Origin: Nanobdellota archaeon | GTDB taxonomy: Archaea > Nanobdellota > Nanobdellia > Woesearchaeales > SM23-78 | Direction of reading: 5' to 3' | Length of the DNA: 50,780 nucleotides | NCBI GenBank assembly: GCA_018819305.1 | Contig: JAHJQO010000006.1 | Span: forward strand, 1 to 50,780 | In this document: positions 17,342-25,399 of the stretch, piece by piece | How positions within the stretch are numbered: position 1 is the stretch's first letter | Layout: every line of letters starts with the position of its first letter | The notes under the pieces: model-generated | Told to the model about the DNA's origin: nothing | Databases searched by the model: none | What the model saw: only the letters and a program-made list of their open reading frames with translations | Position numbers and translations under genes: made by a program

Positions 17342-17746
17342 TCAATCTGTGATACTGACATCGTTATCCTGGGCTTCAACAACAATGTTATGGATTCCGC
17401 TATAAGTCTGAAGACTGCCTGTAAGATTTGCAACAGTCCACTTCACAACTTCATAGTCACCACTCGGTCCTTCAACTAAAAAAGCCAGCCTGCTGTTAAT
17501 TACAGTGATGCTGTGAATTCCTTCTGGAAAATAAAGAGACAATGTTTTCTTGCTGGGTTCTCCCAGATAATAAACCTCATCAGCAGCATCTCTTATCTCG
17601 CTGGCAATCTTTTCCATATGAGCAGAAGTTATTTCAATATTCAGGGTTTCAGACTGCTGATAAAAAATTATTATCAATGGAATTGTCATTAAAAAAGCAA
17701 ATCCGACCACCATTAAGAACTCCAAACTAACCTGAGCTTTTCTCAA
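17342..17746 (-). CDS. Minor type IV pilin-like protein, 134 aa
   Basis: The leader MRKAQVSLEFLMVVGFAFLM matches the class III signal, cut between Ala and Gln, with Glu at position 5 of the mature protein and a hydrophobic helix after it. The remainder is beta-rich. The start codon is TTG at 17746, preceded by GAGGGGTGGTGAA. It is the first gene of the minus-strand operon that continues through the other pilins, the VWA protein and DUF192. The 140 bp upstream contain AT-rich promoter-like sequence. Prepilin peptidase is not encoded in the window. Confidence 0.87.
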   Translation of the reverse strand: MRKAQVSLEFLMVVGFAFLMTIPLIIIFYQQSETLNIEITSAHMEKIASEIRDAADEVYYLGEPSKKTLSLYFPEGIHSITVINSRLAFLVEGPSGDYEVVKWTVANLTGSLQTYSGIHNIVVEAQDNDVSITD

Positions 17747-17887
17747 TTCACCACCCCTCTTTTTTACTGATTTGACTCCTCCTAATTAATAAAACATATA
17801 ATAAAATATGGTCTTATATCTAATATGTATTGATTTTCGTGAAAAGAATATATAAATCTTTATTTTTTTAACTCAATTTACCTGATT

Positions 17888-18658
17888 TTAACCAATATAA
17901 CTAGTGTCCTTGCGAGCCATGGATCCTGGCTGGTCAATCATTCCCTGCTGCTGGGCCAAAGGTCTCAGTTCGTTCTCAAGTTGCTTTATGTCTTTGTCAA
18001 GCTTTTTCATGTTAACTCCCAGCTTGTATCTTTGTTCAAGAATTTTCATTATTTCTTTGGCACCACGAAGCCCAATGTACATTGGATGAGCATAAGTCTC
18101 TGCCAGAAGAGTAACTGCTTTTATTCCTTTCTCACCACTCATTCCAAGAAGCAGGCCTGAAATTCCCATTATTGGGCCAACAACACCAAAGAGCTTGTCA
18201 TCTGCGCCAAGTTTTTTGAATTCCTGAATAAATTTCTTGTCATTTCCAGTGCACAAAACTTTTGGCTTTTTCGGTATCTCATGCAAACCAATGCCGCCAA
18301 GAGTTATTATGTGTTTGACTTTGTTTTTTACAGCCACATCAAGAACAGCTTGGGTAAATTCATAAGAATCTCTCTCTTTCATAGGCTGGACATCGCCCAC
18401 AAGAAACAAGAAGTCCTGTTTTCCTTTTTTCTTGTGATAAAACTCAATCTTAGGAAGCTCAACCATGTTGTCATCTTTTACAAACACAGAATTTGGAAGA
18501 CATGGTGAAAATAAAGTCATGATTTTAACTGCTTTAATCTGCTCAACAATAATGTCTGCAGCTATCTTGCCGACATTACCAATACCAGGCATTCCCTCAA
18601 TTAGAATAGTATTTGATAAATTTACTTTTTTTATTGTTTTTATTTTCCAGTCAGACAT
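17888..18658 (-). CDS. PAC2 family protein (proteasome assembly chaperone-like)
   Basis: The 256-residue sequence matches the PAC2/DUF75 family: ILIEGMPGIGNVGKIAADII at the start, then VGDVQPM, IITLGGIGLHE and GPIMGISGLLLGMS. Eukaryotic relatives chaperone 20S proteasome assembly; the archaeal proteins may do likewise, but this is not firmly shown. The C-terminal 50 residues form a coiled coil and a flexible tail. It follows nop10 by 20 bp in the conserved archaeal order S27e, aIF2-alpha, Nop10, PAC2, and is the last gene of this operon. Confidence 0.92.
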   Translation of the reverse strand: MSDWKIKTIKKVNLSNTILIEGMPGIGNVGKIAADIIVEQIKAVKIMTLFSPCLPNSVFVKDDNMVELPKIEFYHKKKGKQDFLFLVGDVQPMKERDSYEFTQAVLDVAVKNKVKHIITLGGIGLHEIPKKPKVLCTGNDKKFIQEFKKLGADDKLFGVVGPIMGISGLLLGMSGEKGIKAVTLLAETYAHPMYIGLRGAKEIMKILEQRYKLGVNMKKLDKDIKQLENELRPLAQQQGMIDQPGSMARKDTSYIG

Positions 18659-18678
18659 TTTGATTTTCTAATTTTTCA

Positions 18679-18837
18679 TTATTTTTCCTGCCCTTCCTTA
18701 AACTTCCTACGATAATCACCGTATTTATCTTCAGGGCTGTATTTTGGAGGCTTTGGCCTGTCTCGCACATTTCCACATTTGCATTTTTCACTCAGACCAT
18801 AACTATGACATTTAGGACACTTAAGGATGTGGTTCAT
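18679..18837 (-). CDS. nop10: H/ACA RNP protein Nop10
   Basis: Short gene (52 residues). The translation begins MNHILKCPKCHSYGL, has a second Cys pair (CKC) completing the zinc ribbon, and ends with the diagnostic PPKYSPEDKYGDYRRKFKEG. Nop10 is part of the H/ACA guide RNP that pseudouridylates rRNA together with Cbf5, Gar1 and L7Ae. Its ATG overlaps the aIF2-alpha stop as ATGA, indicating translational coupling. Its place between aIF2-alpha and PAC2 is the conserved archaeal arrangement. The presence of Nop10 implies H/ACA guide RNAs elsewhere in the genome. Confidence 0.96.
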   Translation of the reverse strand: MNHILKCPKCHSYGLSEKCKCGNVRDRPKPPKYSPEDKYGDYRRKFKEGQEK

Positions 18838-19616
18838 TTTTCCTGGCGCTCAAATTTTATCGCGCCTTTTTTCTCCTCTATAAAGTCAGTCATCTTTTCC
18901 TGGATTTCTTTAAGGATCGCTTCTGCTTTTTTATAATCCTTGGCTGTAATCAGCATTCTGTAATTGCCGCCGCCAAGATAATTAATCTGAACAGCAGAAT
19001 CTATTTTTTTTGCAACATCAAAAACATTATGAAGCACTTCTAATCCATTCTCATCATAAACCTTGATTGCAATCTTGAGAATAATCTCAACTTTTTTAGG
19101 TTTAATCTTATCTTTGATTATTTCCTCGAGAATGTCTGCAGTTTCTTTTTTCAAACCAATTTTTTCAAGAGAAGCATTGTTTTCGACAACATCTTCAAAA
19201 GCATCATGTAACCACAAGTATTCTTCTAGAATAAAAGGAGCAACTTCTTTGTAAAGTTCTTCTGGCTTTTTTTTCAGTCTTTCTGCAATCACAGCAAGAA
19301 TTTTTTCTGCTTTTTGCTCTTGCTTAATCGCATCTGTCTTGTTTCTTTTCTGAGATTCATTAACTCTTCTAAGAGACAAATCAATATGCCCTCTTTCAGA
19401 GTCAACACGGATAACTTTACACACTACTTTTTTGCCTTCAACAACAAAATCCCTGATATTTCTTATTCTTCCAGGGCTAACCTCAGAAATATGAATCAAT
19501 CCTTGCAGGTTAGGGTATTCGTCAAGCTGAACTGTGACTGCATGGTATTGTATTTTTGTAACTGTGCAGAACACAAGTTCTCCTTCCTCTGGAAATCCTT
19601 CTCTTTTAAGAAGCAT
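18834..19616 (-). CDS. Translation initiation factor aIF2 subunit alpha
   Basis: Alpha subunit of the heterotrimeric factor that delivers initiator tRNA. Residues 1-85 form an S1/OB domain (FCTVTKIQYHAVTVQLDEYP, LIHISEVSPGRIRNIRDFV, GHIDLSLRRV), followed by the helical domain and a C-terminal alpha-beta domain (LGGGNYRMLITAKDYKKAE). Length of 260 residues is normal. It starts one base after the S27e stop codon and overlaps nop10 by four bases, so all three are one transcript. Confidence 0.97.
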   Translation of the reverse strand: MLLKREGFPEEGELVFCTVTKIQYHAVTVQLDEYPNLQGLIHISEVSPGRIRNIRDFVVEGKKVVCKVIRVDSERGHIDLSLRRVNESQKRNKTDAIKQEQKAEKILAVIAERLKKKPEELYKEVAPFILEEYLWLHDAFEDVVENNASLEKIGLKKETADILEEIIKDKIKPKKVEIILKIAIKVYDENGLEVLHNVFDVAKKIDSAVQINYLGGGNYRMLITAKDYKKAEAILKEIQEKMTDFIEEKKGAIKFERQEK

Positions 19617-19617
19617 C

Positions 19618-19800
19618 TTATTCTAAAACCTCAAGTACTCTGGCCTTGACTCTGGTTTTTCCGCCTGTTGGTTCAGCAAGAGTCTTGTCACAAACAAGGC
19701 ACTTGACCTTTGAAGCTGCTTTGCCAAATACAATCTGTTCATTCTTGCATTTAGGGCATCTGAGCTTAATGAACTTGCTCTCAGGTTCTTTAGTTTCCAT
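19618..19800 (-). CDS. rps27e: Ribosomal protein S27e
   Basis: Small zinc-ribbon protein of the 30S subunit, 60 residues. Two Cys pairs are seen (CPKC and CLVC) around IVFGKAASKVK, with the family ending EPTGGKTRVKARVLEVLE. The ATG at 19800 is preceded by AGAGGTGA lying in the loop and 3' arm of an 8-bp hairpin (see 19801-19822). It leads the conserved S27e, aIF2-alpha, Nop10, PAC2 operon. In many archaea L44e stands directly before S27e; here the purine nucleoside phosphorylase gene lies between them. Confidence 0.96.
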   Translation of the reverse strand: METKEPESKFIKLRCPKCKNEQIVFGKAASKVKCLVCDKTLAEPTGGKTRVKARVLEVLE

Positions 19801-19822
19801 CGAAAATCACCTCTGTGATTTT
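19801..19822 (-). promoter_or_regulatory. Shine-Dalgarno hairpin of S27e
   Basis: On the minus strand AAAATCAC-AGAG-GTGATTTT forms an 8-bp stem with a 4-nt loop, and CG separates it from the ATG. The ribosome site GAGGTGA spans the loop and the 3' arm. The same design occurs before the S-layer gene. It could limit or time initiation. Confidence 0.6.
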
Positions 19823-19848
19823 TGAGGGTTCAAAAATTTTAATTTTTG
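19803..19848. repeat. Double-hairpin element C
   Basis: AAAATCAC/GTGATTTT (19803-19822) followed by CAAAAATT/AATTTTTG (19831-19848), matching elements A and B. It occupies the S27e leader, so here one stem of the repeat doubles as the hairpin containing the ribosome site. Confidence 0.6.
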
Positions 19849-19924
19849 TTTCCATAGTATATCCCTCCAATTAATCTAATTATCATAAATGAAGTATGCT
19901 TGAGACGAAAGAATAAGTAAGGAT

Positions 19925-20854
19925 TTATAAAGGTTGTTGATGAGATTCTCTGTAAAGCGCAAAAAAATCAGATACAATTGTTTCTAATCTTAGCTTCACA
20001 TCAGCAGAATTTAGCACTTTCATTACTTCTTCATGATTTGCAGTATTAACACCATCCGCCGTTACAGTGTTTGTTATTAATGACATGCCAACACAGTTCA
20101 TTCCCCTGTTTCTGGCAACAATAACTTCTGGAGTCACAGACATACCAACAACATCAGCATGTAAACCATCTCTAAAAGCAATGCATTCTGCTTCTGTTTC
20201 ATAACTAGGCCCTACAACTGAGAGAAGAGTACCTCTATGAACATATTTTTGGTAATCAATTGCAGCTGTCCATAATAAATCACTCAGAAAAGGATCATAT
20301 GCATTATTCATTGGCTGAAATCTCTCTGTGAAATCCTCCGTGCCAACTTTGAAAAAATTGTGCTTTCTTCCCATCAAAGGATTGGGCAGGAAATTAATAT
20401 GAGATTCAATAATCATTATATCTCCAGGTTTATAATTCGGGTTAAGCCCTCCTGCTGCATGAGTTGCAAAGTAATTTTTGACTCCAAGATTAGCAAGAAC
20501 ATGCACTGGAAAAACAACTTTAAGCATGCCATTATTAAATGGTTCGTCAGCAACTTCATAATAATGCTTTCTGCCCTGCAGAGCAATAACAGAAACACCT
20601 TCAAGTGTTCCTTTGATTAGCCTGCCTTTGTGACCTTCAACACCAGTCCTAGGAAAATTAGGAATCTCTGCATAATCAACAACCTGCTGGTTTTCAATAG
20701 CATCTGCCAATCCTCCCAAGCCAGAACCAAGAACAATGCCAAATTCTGGCTCATCAAAACCAAACTTCATCTGAATAAAGTTTACAGCTTCAGCGACTTT
20801 GCTTTCATAATTGTCCCTGAAATCTTCAGCTTGTTCCATATAATCTGTAATCAT
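19925..20854 (-). CDS. Purine nucleoside phosphorylase
   Basis: Trimeric-type PNP, splitting inosine and guanosine with phosphate for purine salvage. Visible motifs are IVLGSGLGG (phosphate loop), FPRTGVEGHKGRL, QGRKHYYE, THAAGGLNP, the purine-site GPSYETEAE and VGMSVTPEVIVARNRGM, and the ribose-site SLITN. I place the start at 20854 (MITDYME), because the TATA-like TTATATGC near 20900 sits about 45 nt upstream; a start at 20887 would be too close to it. MEQAED at 20839 is another option. It has its own promoter and separates L44e from S27e. Confidence 0.93.
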   Translation of the reverse strand: MITDYMEQAEDFRDNYESKVAEAVNFIQMKFGFDEPEFGIVLGSGLGGLADAIENQQVVDYAEIPNFPRTGVEGHKGRLIKGTLEGVSVIALQGRKHYYEVADEPFNNGMLKVVFPVHVLANLGVKNYFATHAAGGLNPNYKPGDIMIIESHINFLPNPLMGRKHNFFKVGTEDFTERFQPMNNAYDPFLSDLLWTAAIDYQKYVHRGTLLSVVGPSYETEAECIAFRDGLHADVVGMSVTPEVIVARNRGMNCVGMSLITNTVTADGVNTANHEEVMKVLNSADVKLRLETIVSDFFALYRESHQQPL

Positions 20855-20932
20855 AAAACCCAGAAATAAGCCTGGATTTAAAAACATAATGAAAGAATAA
20901 GCATATAAATAGAATAAAAACCTAGAACAATC

Positions 20933-21244
20933 TCATACAAGCTCAATCTTCTTAGCCCTAATACCTTTAGCCTGAACAAATGTCTTGCTGCATTGCTTGC
21001 AAGTATATCTAAAATCTGTTTTTTTGCTCAGCTTCTTACCGCTCATCTTTGGCTTTGTAGGCTTAGAATATTTACCTAAATTACCTGCTCCTCTTCTCTG
21101 CCCTCTCTGCCTGACTCTTTTTTTAGAGCCTCTTGACAGAGGATGAGCTGCATTTCTGCCTTTTTTCTTAGCAAGAGATACTTTATGCTCTGTGTGTTTC
21201 TTACAGTGAGGGCAATGCCTCTTAACAGCCTTTTTAACTTTCAT
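20933..21244 (-). CDS. rpl44e: Ribosomal protein L44e
   Basis: Zinc-ribbon protein of the 50S subunit, 103 residues. Two Cys pairs (CPHCKKHTEHKV near residue 11 and CKQC near residue 83) flank a very basic middle (SRGSKKRVRQRGQRRGAGN). A promoter-like TTTTTAAACC about 27 nt before the ATG suggests a leaderless mRNA, similar to that of S7 in this window. The arrangement GINS, L44e, then S27e cluster is typical of archaea, with PNP inserted after L44e. Confidence 0.97.
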   Translation of the reverse strand: MKVKKAVKRHCPHCKKHTEHKVSLAKKKGRNAAHPLSRGSKKRVRQRGQRRGAGNLGKYSKPTKPKMSGKKLSKKTDFRYTCKQCSKTFVQAKGIRAKKIELV

Positions 21245-21299
21245 ATTACCGTCGTAGAAAAAAGTGAGGGTTTAAAAAGGTTTTGTTATTATTTTGTTA

Positions 21300-21980
21300 T
21301 TAAGAAAGCTCAGCAGCTCCTCTATTGACGAGCAAATCAGCAATTATTGGCTCCAGTTCAACTACATCTCCTTCATTAAAAGGACCGATTACTTCGCCCT
21401 GGGTACCTACAAATTCTGGCAGAGAAGTCTTGATTTTGACTTTTTTTATCTGGTTTGTTACTTCATGAGTTGATTCTTCTTCTTTTTCCTCTTCTTCTGT
21501 TGCTTCTTCAGGCTCTGCAGACAGCTCCTGCTTGACTTCAGGCGTAGCAGCTTCTTTTTTATTGCAGTTCTCAAATTCTTTCAAATTAAGAATAGCATCC
21601 AAAACCTTGTCCTTGTATTTGACAAAAAGCTCTACTTGGTCCTGAAAAAAGTCTTTTTCAGATGGTAAAAGAGCAGAAGTATCAATAACATCAGAACCTG
21701 TCCTTGCCCTGCTTAAGGACATGCTGATTATCTTTTTTTCTCTTCTCTCATAAAGCTCTTTGATAATTCTCCTGATATTCTGGAACTGAATCTTAAGCTT
21801 TTCCCGCTCTGCACTCACAAAAAGCTCGTCTCCTTTCTTAGTAAGAGCTACTTTTTTCTCTTTAAGATAAGCAAGCACCTGCTCATAAAAGTCTTTATCA
21901 ATAGATTGCAGTTCTTCTCTGTTTTTTTCTCTTCTAAGAAGGTCAAAAAGAGTTTCATAAGTAATCTTGATATCAACCAT
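21300..21980 (-). CDS. DNA replication GINS subunit (Gins51/Sld5 type)
   Basis: The N-terminus ITYETLFDLLRREKNREELQ and the helical domain around YERREKKIISMSLSRARTG match archaeal Gins51. An acidic linker (about residues 155-185) leads to the small beta domain PEFVGTQGEVIGPFNEGDVV at the C-terminus, in the order expected for Gins51. GINS joins MCM and the Cdc45-like RecJ in the replicative helicase. TATA sequence (TTATATAAAC) about 28 nt upstream suggests a leaderless mRNA. The neighbouring L44e gene matches the usual archaeal context. Confidence 0.9.
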   Translation of the reverse strand: MVDIKITYETLFDLLRREKNREELQSIDKDFYEQVLAYLKEKKVALTKKGDELFVSAEREKLKIQFQNIRRIIKELYERREKKIISMSLSRARTGSDVIDTSALLPSEKDFFQDQVELFVKYKDKVLDAILNLKEFENCNKKEAATPEVKQELSAEPEEATEEEEKEEESTHEVTNQIKKVKIKTSLPEFVGTQGEVIGPFNEGDVVELEPIIADLLVNRGAAELS

Positions 21981-22021
21981 ACTTTTGAAGAAGACATAAT
22001 GTGTTTATATAATTTGTTGTG

Positions 22022-22103
22022 TTTTGACATAGTCAAAATACTCAAAAACTTTGTTTTTGTTGTGCTTTAATTTTGATCAAAATACTCAAAAAGATGATTT
22101 TTG
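22022..22103. repeat. Double-hairpin element D, two tandem copies
   Basis: TTTTGAC/GTCAAAA then CAAAAAC/GTTTTTG (22022-22059), followed by ATTTTGATCAAAAT then CAAAAA/TTTTTG (22070-22103). A 16-base direct repeat (TCAAAATACTCAAAAA) occurs at 22033 and 22077, period 44. It fills the divergent region between GINS and the radical SAM gene. Confidence 0.65.
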
Positions 22104-22154
22104 CTGTGACTAAACCAACATGCTTTTTAAATAAAACTGTTTTCTGCTCTACTC

Positions 22155-23366
22155 ATGGCAGTTTTAGACTTTAATGACCTGAAATTTTTCGAGGAAAAAG
22201 ATAAAGTAAAAGTAACTTTTTACAGAATCTATTATTTTTATCTCTCTAAAGATGATTTGAAAAAGATTGCTGACTTTAAAGTCACTGATCATTCTATTGA
22301 ATTTGACTGCTCTGAGAAAAAAGCTACTAATAAATTTTACCAGCTTCTGGACAAAGGCTTTCACAGTCTGATTTGCTCAATTAACAAGGTGAAAACAGTT
22401 TATATCCATAAAAACTCAGGCATTCCTTTGATAGGCGCAGGTATTTTTGGCATTGTTGACAGAAACACCAACTGCATTGATATAAGACCTTTGACAACCT
22501 GCAATCTTGATTGCATGTATTGCAGTGTTGATGCCGGCCTCAGCAGCAAAAAGCAGACTGATTATGTTATTGAAAAAGATTATTTAGTGGAGGAGATTAA
22601 CAAGCTGGCTGAAACAAAAAAGCACGATGTCGAAATCCATATCGGTCCTCAGGGCGAGCCTTTGCTTTATGCTCCTTTGGTAGATTTAGTAAATGATTTG
22701 AAAAAAAATTCTAAAATAAAAATTATCTCAATGGATACCAATGCCACTATTCTTACGAAAAAACTGGTTGATGAACTTGTAGAAGCAGGACTCGACAGAT
22801 TCAATATATCACTTAACGCTCTCGACGAGAAAAAATGCACGAAACTTGCAGGCACACATTACAATCTAAAGCATCTTCTTGAAATCATTGATTATGCAAG
22901 CAAAAAAACCAATGTTCTTATTGCTCCAGTTATAATTCCTGAACTTAATGACAATGAAATAAAAGCATTTGTAGATATGGGTAAAAAAATTAAGTCAGAC
23001 TTCCCCACCCTTGGCATCCAGAACTTTCTTAATTACAAGCACGGAAGAAATCCTGCAAAGCAAAGAACATGGGATGAATTTTTCAAAATACTTGAAACTC
23101 ATGAAAAAAAATCCGGCCTTAAATTAAAGCTTTGCAAAGAAGACTTTGGAATTAATCATGACACAAAACTTGAAAAGCCTTTCAAGAAAAAACAAGTTGT
23201 GAAGGCAAGGGTTGTGTGTGATGGACTTTTAAAAGGTGAAAAAATCGCTGTTTATAAAAACAGGTCAATTCTCGTCGATAAAGCAGAAAATGTCAGCAAT
23301 AATTCTGAAATAAGAGTTCTGATTATCAGAGACAAACATAATATCTTCAAAGGCATAAGACAATAA
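22155..23366 (+). CDS. Radical SAM enzyme, archaeal family (COG2100-like)
   Basis: Protein of 403 residues with the radical SAM cluster motif C116-N-L-D-C120-M-Y-C123 inside DIRPLTTCNLDCMYCSVDAG. The HIGPQGEPLLY segment and the ISLNALDEKKCTKLAG strand follow, as expected for the barrel. The C-terminal 60 residues (KARVVCDGLLKGEKIAVYKN) resemble a TRAM-type RNA-binding domain, suggesting an RNA substrate; this is inference. The reaction is unknown. A TATA-like TTTTTAAATA about 25 nt upstream indicates a leaderless mRNA. Confidence 0.85.
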   Translation: MAVLDFNDLKFFEEKDKVKVTFYRIYYFYLSKDDLKKIADFKVTDHSIEFDCSEKKATNKFYQLLDKGFHSLICSINKVKTVYIHKNSGIPLIGAGIFGIVDRNTNCIDIRPLTTCNLDCMYCSVDAGLSSKKQTDYVIEKDYLVEEINKLAETKKHDVEIHIGPQGEPLLYAPLVDLVNDLKKNSKIKIISMDTNATILTKKLVDELVEAGLDRFNISLNALDEKKCTKLAGTHYNLKHLLEIIDYASKKTNVLIAPVIIPELNDNEIKAFVDMGKKIKSDFPTLGIQNFLNYKHGRNPAKQRTWDEFFKILETHEKKSGLKLKLCKEDFGINHDTKLEKPFKKKQVVKARVVCDGLLKGEKIAVYKNRSILVDKAENVSNNSEIRVLIIRDKHNIFKGIRQ

Positions 23367-23416
23367 CAGAATAAACCACAACAAAAATAAATAATAGAAT
23401 AAATAACAGCATAATC

Positions 23417-25300
23417 TTATTCTGCTTCTTTATTCCTTCCAAACAATCTTTGAAAGAAATCTGATACTCCTTCAATTAATTTTTGCAAAAATCCTTTTTC
23501 TTTTTTTAACTCAGGCTCTGGTTGCGACTCAGGTTCTGACTCAGGCTCAAGCTCAGGCTTAGGCAGTGGTTCTGGCAAAACAATTGTTATTGTTGTTGAT
23601 TTATTTGCATAATATCCTTTTTCTAAAATGTCTGCAAATGTTGTTATAATAAGTTCTTCTTTTTCATAGTTTGCAGGCACACGAATATTATATGTATATG
23701 CTTGTTTAGTGCCTGCAGCATCAAAGTAAATTGTATTGCTGGATTTTCCTCCAAATAAAACAAGATTTTCTGAATTACTATCTCTGACTTCTACCTGAAC
23801 AGCTTCAGCATTATTGTTTTTTATTTCTACTGTTACTGTCAGATTGTCTCCTGCATTAATCTCACTTTTGATAGTAGGAATAATGGTTATAGCCTCACTC
23901 ACCAGAGTTACAGTAAGAGTTTTCTTTTGAGAAAAATTAAAACTCTCATATGTATTAGTGTCATAACTTCCAGAAGCTTCAATCACATACTTTTTTGTCT
24001 CGTCGACAAATGGGGCTCTCAAGGTGTCGTTAACAAACAAAGTTCTTGTTTTACCAGGAGCCAGTTCTTCAAGCTCAATATCAAAATCTGGAAAGATCTC
24101 ACTTTTTATTTTTGCGTTAATATTATTAAAAATAACATTGCTATTTGGGTTTTTTACTGAAAAGGCAATCCTAAACTGGCTTCCTTCAGAGATGCTCTCA
24201 TCACTCAAAGTCAATATTGGCTCTAATTTAGATATTTCAGCTGTAAATTTCGATGTTTTTGTTTCTGAAAATTCTTTTTCCTCAGAATCTGTAATTTCAA
24301 CCTTGACAGGAATTTCATATTCACCTGACTTAATTGGTTTAAGCAAAAGATTCAAAAGCTTGAATTCACCATCTGCCAGCACACCAGTCCACGTGTATCT
24401 GTTGTTTTTCTTTTCCAGTTCTCCCGGCTTGGTTTGAAGTGAAAGAAAAGAAGGGATTGTGATTAAAAGTTCATTCACTGTTATATCTTCTGAAACTGTG
24501 TTTTCAATTTTGACACTTAAGGCAACCTGCTCTGTAGCTTCCACAGTATTTTTTGAGAGTGTTGTTGTTAATTCATAAGGTTTTTCAACCTTAACTGTCT
24601 TGCTAGATGTCTCAAAACCATTGCTCACACCTGCATATGTATAATTATAAGTTGCCTTATTTGTAAAATCCATATAATCTGTAACTTTAAACCTGTAAAT
24701 TATTGTTCTTTCACCACCATATGGAATGTTTTTATCATAAGAAACACCTCTTGATGTTTTTGTTGTGCCTGAAGAAGATGATAAAATAACCACGCCAGAA
24801 GGGTATTCATCTTTATAAAGAAATGAATCTGTGCCTGTGCTTCCGTCATTTGTTATAGTCACTGTCACAGTAACTTCTTCGTTTAATTCTGGTGATGTGG
24901 TTGAGAATGCTCTGTCAACATCAAGATCAGGGCCTCTTTCATTGACAAGAATATAAATACCTGCATAAGCAGTGCCCTGCTCAAATTTTATAGGATCATC
25001 TTCTGTTGCATTATACAGCTCAGTATATATATCTCCGATACAATATTGTCTTGTGCCATCATCTTTGCAGTCACCTTCATATATAACATATGTTTTATCA
25101 TTCACATCTAAAATAACTGATGTTGCGTAGAAATCATAATGAGTGACTAAAAAAACATCATCTTCAACTTTAAATGTATCGCCGGAAAAATACCAGTCAG
25201 CGTGAAGTTGCTTGGCACTGGCAGAAAAAGATAATAGAAACAGGATAAATAAAGAAATAATTAGCAACCCACCTTTTTTCATAATCGATTTCTGCTTCAT
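23417..25300 (-). CDS. Secreted multi-domain surface protein with C-terminal amphipathic tail
   Basis: Protein of 627 residues with a Sec signal peptide (LLIISLFILFLLSFSASA, cleavage near residue 29). Several Ig-like/CARDB-like beta modules follow, recognised by repeats such as NEEVTVTVTITNDGS, EQVALSVKIENTVSEDITV and AGDNLTVTVEIKNNNAE. The end has a Pro/Glu linker (PEPLPKPELEPESEPESQPE) and then GFLQKLIEGVSDFFQRLFGR, an amphipathic helix that may lie on the membrane. No transmembrane anchor is seen. It follows the S-layer gene after about 100 bp, but a TATA box (CATATATAG) 27 nt upstream of the ATG gives it its own promoter. Probably a cell-envelope component. Confidence 0.8.
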   Translation of the reverse strand: MKQKSIMKKGGLLIISLFILFLLSFSASAKQLHADWYFSGDTFKVEDDVFLVTHYDFYATSVILDVNDKTYVIYEGDCKDDGTRQYCIGDIYTELYNATEDDPIKFEQGTAYAGIYILVNERGPDLDVDRAFSTTSPELNEEVTVTVTITNDGSTGTDSFLYKDEYPSGVVILSSSSGTTKTSRGVSYDKNIPYGGERTIIYRFKVTDYMDFTNKATYNYTYAGVSNGFETSSKTVKVEKPYELTTTLSKNTVEATEQVALSVKIENTVSEDITVNELLITIPSFLSLQTKPGELEKKNNRYTWTGVLADGEFKLLNLLLKPIKSGEYEIPVKVEITDSEEKEFSETKTSKFTAEISKLEPILTLSDESISEGSQFRIAFSVKNPNSNVIFNNINAKIKSEIFPDFDIELEELAPGKTRTLFVNDTLRAPFVDETKKYVIEASGSYDTNTYESFNFSQKKTLTVTLVSEAITIIPTIKSEINAGDNLTVTVEIKNNNAEAVQVEVRDSNSENLVLFGGKSSNTIYFDAAGTKQAYTYNIRVPANYEKEELIITTFADILEKGYYANKSTTITIVLPEPLPKPELEPESEPESQPEPELKKEKGFLQKLIEGVSDFFQRLFGRNKEAE

Positions 25301-25348
25301 TCTTATGATTTTTCTGGATTATGCTCTATATATGTTTTTCGTTTTAAG

Positions 25349-25398
25349 AGATGAAAAATTAAAAAGAAAAAAAAAGAAAAAAAGAAAAAATTTTTAGG
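25349..25398 (-). terminator. Oligo-T terminator of the S-layer gene
   Basis: Read on the minus strand, the 50 bases after the S-layer stop are nearly pure pyrimidine, with several runs of six to nine T separated by single C. This is the expected form of a strong archaeal terminator after a highly expressed gene. Confidence 0.6.
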
Positions 25399-25399
25399 T

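Noticed and set aside
6174-17746. Interpretation of the pilus locus as an archaellum
   Set aside because: No FlaH, FlaG/F or motor-associated genes are present. Two TadB/TadC-like subunits plus varied minor pilins fit a pilus better.
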